From Rhodamnia argentea (lineage: Eukaryota; Streptophyta; Magnoliopsida; Myrtales; Myrtaceae), in assembly GCF_020921035.1 (NCBI RefSeq), contig NC_063156.1, positions 29,622,283 through 29,686,282 on the forward strand: DNA of 64,000 bases, read 5' to 3'. A program made the position numbers and the translations under genes. Each line of letters begins with the position of its first letter. Position 1 is the stretch's first letter. Shown here piece after piece: positions 60,858 to 64,000 of this stretch. The notes under the pieces were generated by a model, which saw nothing but the letters and a program-made list of their open reading frames with translations, ran no database searches and was not told the DNA's origin.

Positions 60858-60995
60858 ATGGCCATCAGAGATTTGTCAAAGAGACTCGCGGCGAACCACG
60901 TCTTCAGAGCATCAGTCGATCCCAGCGGTGTTGGTAAGTCGAGGTTTTTGACGATATTGGAATGGCTCAATCATATCAAATCTCCCAAGTGTTGA
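60858..60995 (+). CDS. Short ORF in the presumed pri-miR171 (45 codons)
   Basis: This is the first ATG after the TATA box, in a good plant context (ACCATGGCC). It encodes MAIRDLSKRLAANHVFRASV... and ends at TGA 60993-60995, running through the miR171* arm. No domain is recognised. Regulatory peptides from the first ORF of pri-miRNAs (miPEPs), including miPEP171b of Medicago, have been described, so this is a candidate. Alternatively it is a chance ORF: a GTAAGT donor at 60933 could even end an exon inside it. Confidence 0.3.
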   Translation: MAIRDLSKRLAANHVFRASVDPSGVGKSRFLTILEWLNHIKSPKC

Positions 60996-61055
60996 AATGG
61001 GTCCTTTAATCTGATTGAGCCGTGCCAATATCTTCGCTTGTGTTGCTTCTTTTCT
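60935..61055 (+). ncRNA. MIR171: MIR171 precursor hairpin
   Basis: 61012-61032 spells the mature miR171 of the UGAUUGAGCCGUGCC form, all 21 bases including the AAUAUC end, to my memory. The opposite arm at 60953-60973 (GATATTGGAATGGCTCAATC) pairs with it along its length except about two or three central positions, which is the classic miR171* sequence; the loop is about 38 nt. The TATA box is at 60779. miR171 guides cleavage of GRAS mRNAs of the HAIRY MERISTEM / SCL6 group and so acts on meristem maintenance and chlorophyll synthesis. Stem pairing beyond the duplex is only moderate by eye. The locus lies between gamma-CAL and an SPL gene that is itself a miR156 target. Confidence 0.88.
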
Positions 61056-62134
61056 GAAATCATCCATGTCAAGCATGCTTGTTTTCTTTTCGTGTTTCGT
61101 TCTCTTAAGGTTAAGGATGATTTCTAGTGATTTCTCTGATTCTTGTTATCGAGTTTGTTTCTACTGCAGTCGTCATAATGCGGAACCATCGTGTAAATTA
61201 CAGTTAGAACAATTTTGATCAATCATGAAGCCATCTGGTTTATGAAACCGTAGCCACGTGGTCCTGGATATTGCAGATTGTGAGATTGGCAACATTGATC
61301 TTAGGAGGGTCGACAGTCAATGATTGATCGGAGAGGGTAACTGCTAAATCCCTTAGCACCATGCTTAATCTAAGCTCAGCATATGCATGTCGTGCATAGG
61401 AAAAAAAACATCATCGAAGGAAGGCAGATTTTAGCTCACAGAAGTACGAGACAACACAAATAAATTCGGGGAAGCAACTATATGAATGATTCTTTCTATC
61501 TTCCTTCACACAGCAGATTCTGAACCTATAAGAGTTAGCAGTGTGAAGCCTTCTTTTATCTCTTCGGAGGTCAATTTTGAAGACAAAAAACATGTGATCA
61601 TGAAGATTTTATACTCAGAAGCTTTTACCAGAAAGTGGGTATAACGAACACAGATGGACAACGGGTGAAAAAGACTAACCTGAATGCACCGGACCAACTA
61701 AATATAGGAGGAATCATTGTGTTAACGCAATATAAGAGGTATAACAACATCTAGAGTTCGTTGTGTCCTCTCAGTTTTAACTAATGTGTCACTGCTTAGG
61801 ATGACAAACCCATAATGTCCTACTTATCTTTCTTTTGTATCAGTTAAATCATATCCAAGTGATAAAAGTATTTGAGATATGGAGCTAACAGCGTAAACAA
61901 ACAAGACTCCCAACTGGAGTCCTTGTCCAAGTATGATACGTATCGTCCTCGATGGAGAAAAAGAGTGATCACCACACCAAGAAAGGGAGGGCAAATGTGG
62001 TTAATACCTTCAATTAGGATAGTTCACTGAAACAGACAGTTTACATACGAGAAAGAATACCACAACAATCTCTACATGAGAATGAATATTCAGTAAATAT
62101 GCATCAGGAAACTGGGGAGTGAGCTCATAGCTTA
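61056..62134. other. Spacer between MIR171 and SPL13-like gene
   Basis: Presumably the tail of the MIR171 primary transcript and the 3' UTR of the SPL gene meet here from opposite strands. No further gene is seen. Confidence 0.5.
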
Positions 62135-64000
62135 CTAATCCCAGTGAAAGGGAATTACTTGAGAGGCTTCATTCCTTTGTCGTCCTTCAGATCCTAAGTG
62201 GAACAGTCCCTGGGAGTTGGTATTTCTTCCGCTGCCACTGGAAGCGCGAAGAGAGTCTAAAGGCTCTATGCTGTGATTATCACGGTAGGAGTTTTGGTGC
62301 GCCATATTGCTGAAATTAGTTCCTGATGTCTGCATCTGGGGTGATGACAGAAGAGAGAGAGCACAGTCCGATTCGCTGACTAGCCGGTCATAGAACATAT
62401 TGCGGCCAAGCCCACCACTATCAGATGAAACTATCGTCCTAGGGAGTGGCTGACATACAGAAGCTTCGGCAGACATTTGGCTACTGAACATGGGATTATT
62501 CCCTTGCAAGAATTTAATTTGTTTGCCTCCCCCATATATGCTAGAGGACGACCCGAATAGGTGTTGGTGGTGGGCATATAGAGCAGCTTCTGCTTCGGGA
62601 TTGACAACTCCGGCCCATGTCGGGTTGCCAACAGCAGTAGTGGGATATATCTGTGAGTTAGAGAGTGGTACTACTTGGGTACCTGAAAAAGATTGAATAA
62701 AGAGTCAAAGAAACATAATAACCAACAGAAACAGTCATCCCTAGTCTGTAGGAGTCACTTATAGACTTCTACTGGCCTTATAAAGTGATCAATAGCACCA
62801 ATTTGTCTGGCCATGTTAAGCTATAATCCACACACGGACTTTGTAAAAGAGAAGCCAGACAATCTAAGCAAGAGGCTAAAATTGCCAAGAATTGAAGAAC
62901 TAAAATGAAGTTATCCTGTTGGAATGTACGAGGGCTCAACCTGTCATCACATAACAGATGAAATGAGACATCAGGAATACTCAACTAGTCACTGGTTCTA
63001 AGAACTGAGCTCATTCCTACACTAATTGAGCTCCCTCAGAACCACTGTTCTCGACATAATCAAACACAGAGCATTACCGAGATTTTTTCTTGGGATATCT
63101 CCTGTGGGCAGGACTAATAGGAGGAAATATACAGGTGAACTTTAAGTAGAAAGAGATGGTCATCACATTCAGAAAATAAATCCCCTTGCAGATGCAATTT
63201 CTGCATGTATGGATCTTATGCCAGCTCTAATCAGAACAGAGTATTCATGAAAATTGCCTTAGAGCCTGCCATGTGCTGGTATTACACAGGGTACATTGGT
63301 ATTACACATGGTACCTTGGAGCTAAAAAAAAATAACTACAAGAGGATCCTCACCCTGAAAATTGGATAAAATGTCTGCTGACCGACTTAGGGGATCCGGC
63401 TGAGGTTTTCTTCGCCTTCTGTTATGTCCATCTAGGCGCTTCCTGCAGCTCCTTTTGCCCTCATCAAATTCCTCCAGTGAATGGAACCTACAAGACCAGA
63501 TATTGGTTAAAATATAGTATTAGCCATTGGTGACTTGGCAGTTCCTGTTGGTAGGAGCAGCTTCCATTTACACAATCCACTTCAGGCGGCAAGTGTTATT
63601 AACAATGACGTAGCAAAACAACAGGAAACAACAGGGTTGAAGAATACATTGAAGGATTGGTAACGATTCGAAACAATCGAAAAGCATGGTCAGTACCTGC
63701 TGCATTGCTGACAAAACCTTTGCTTTTTACCATTAATGGTCACCTCGGGAGTCTTGGAGTGAGCTTCACAGACCTTGTGGCGCCTATGGTACTCTCTACA
63801 GTTACTGAGGTCCGCATTGCAACCATCAACAAGGCAATGTACTGCCAGACCCCCATTGCTGGCTGATCGAGCCCTCTTCCCAGATGGAGACGACGCCATC
63901 TTTGAGACACCAGTGTCTTTCCACATATTTACAGGCTCATTCACAGCGTTACTCATTTGACCCAGCTTCAAATCAACCGAAAATTCTCCTTTTGCACTAG
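62135..64000 (-). CDS. SPL13: Squamosa promoter-binding-like protein, SPL13 type, 5' end beyond window
   Basis: Exons 64000-63697 (open to the window edge), 63487-63354 and 62682-62135 join by GT-AG introns. The N-terminal part includes FSVDLKLGQ and MWKDTG. The SBP domain follows, starting [20 protein letters not shown], with all Zn ligands and [20 protein letters not shown], then the nuclear-localisation run [17 protein letters not shown]. The C-terminal part has [26 protein letters not shown] and ends VIPFHWD, all as in Arabidopsis SPL13. SBP proteins bind GTAC cores and promote the vegetative-to-reproductive phase change. The first exon continues off the right edge; at least 300 more bases are expected. 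A miR156 site in the last exon makes it age-regulated. Confidence 0.95.
62345..62364 (-). promoter_or_regulatory. miR156/157 target site in SPL13-like mRNA
   Basis: On the mRNA strand the site has the standard GUGCUCUCUCUCUUCUGUCA sequence, encoding the ALSLLSS peptide. It pairs with miR156 with a single mismatch typical of SPL targets. Confidence 0.95.

Noticed and set aside
1-64000. CRISPR arrays, phage genes or bacterial operons
   Set aside because: None seen; everything recognisable is plant nuclear sequence.

Overview
The window is nuclear DNA of a flowering plant, very probably a woody eudicot of the rosid type. The evidence is intron-split genes with GT-AG junctions, a chloroplast-targeted acetolactate synthase, NF-YC, MIKC MADS-box and SBP-box factors, xyloglucan endotransglucosylases, an intact MIR171 hairpin, and AT-rich spacers full of small inverted-repeat elements. 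Species cannot be fixed from the sequence; Myrtaceae is only a guess.

Layout. 1-6850: the 3' part of a PLP-dependent-transferase (Moco-sulfurase-like) gene and a tandem second copy decayed to a pseudogene. 7422-9689 (-): acetolactate synthase, with one intron. 13497-13856 (-): SEC61 gamma. 15923-17355 and 20543-21815 (+): two intact tandem XTH genes of the XTH11 type, with a third XTH relic near 24.4-24.7 kb. 27965-29010 (-): NF-YC subunit. 32177-34284 (-): non-specific phospholipase C (NPC6-like). 35985-41150 (-): 14-exon CBSCBSPB protein. 47355-47564 (+): DUF3339 micro-membrane protein. 50849-53329 (+): MIKC MADS-box gene. 56463-59152 (+): mitochondrial gamma-carbonic-anhydrase-like subunit of complex I. 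About 60.78-61.05 kb (+): a MIR171 locus with TATA box and a short upstream ORF. 62135-64000 (-): an SPL13-like SBP-box gene with a miR156 site, running off the window.

The genes are not an operon, but their order matters. ALS, SEC61 gamma, XTH11, NF-YC, NPC6, DUF3339 and gamma-CAL follow, as I remember the loci, Arabidopsis At3g48560-At3g48680. The CBSCBSPB gene fits the paralogous block near At5g63470-At5g63510, so the window looks like an unfragmented version of two Arabidopsis blocks.

The spacers hold a gallery of non-autonomous elements: fold-backs, TIR elements built from minisatellite-like arms, a hAT-type element whose empty site survives in a neighbouring duplicate, and a tRNA-derived SINE with target-site duplications. 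The most notable non-annotated features are the MIR171 gene with its putative pri-miRNA ORF, the intron inside ALS, the two-exon NF-YC whose stop codon lies in a 4-nt coding tail, and a 1.1-kb near-palindrome at 22.9-24.0 kb.
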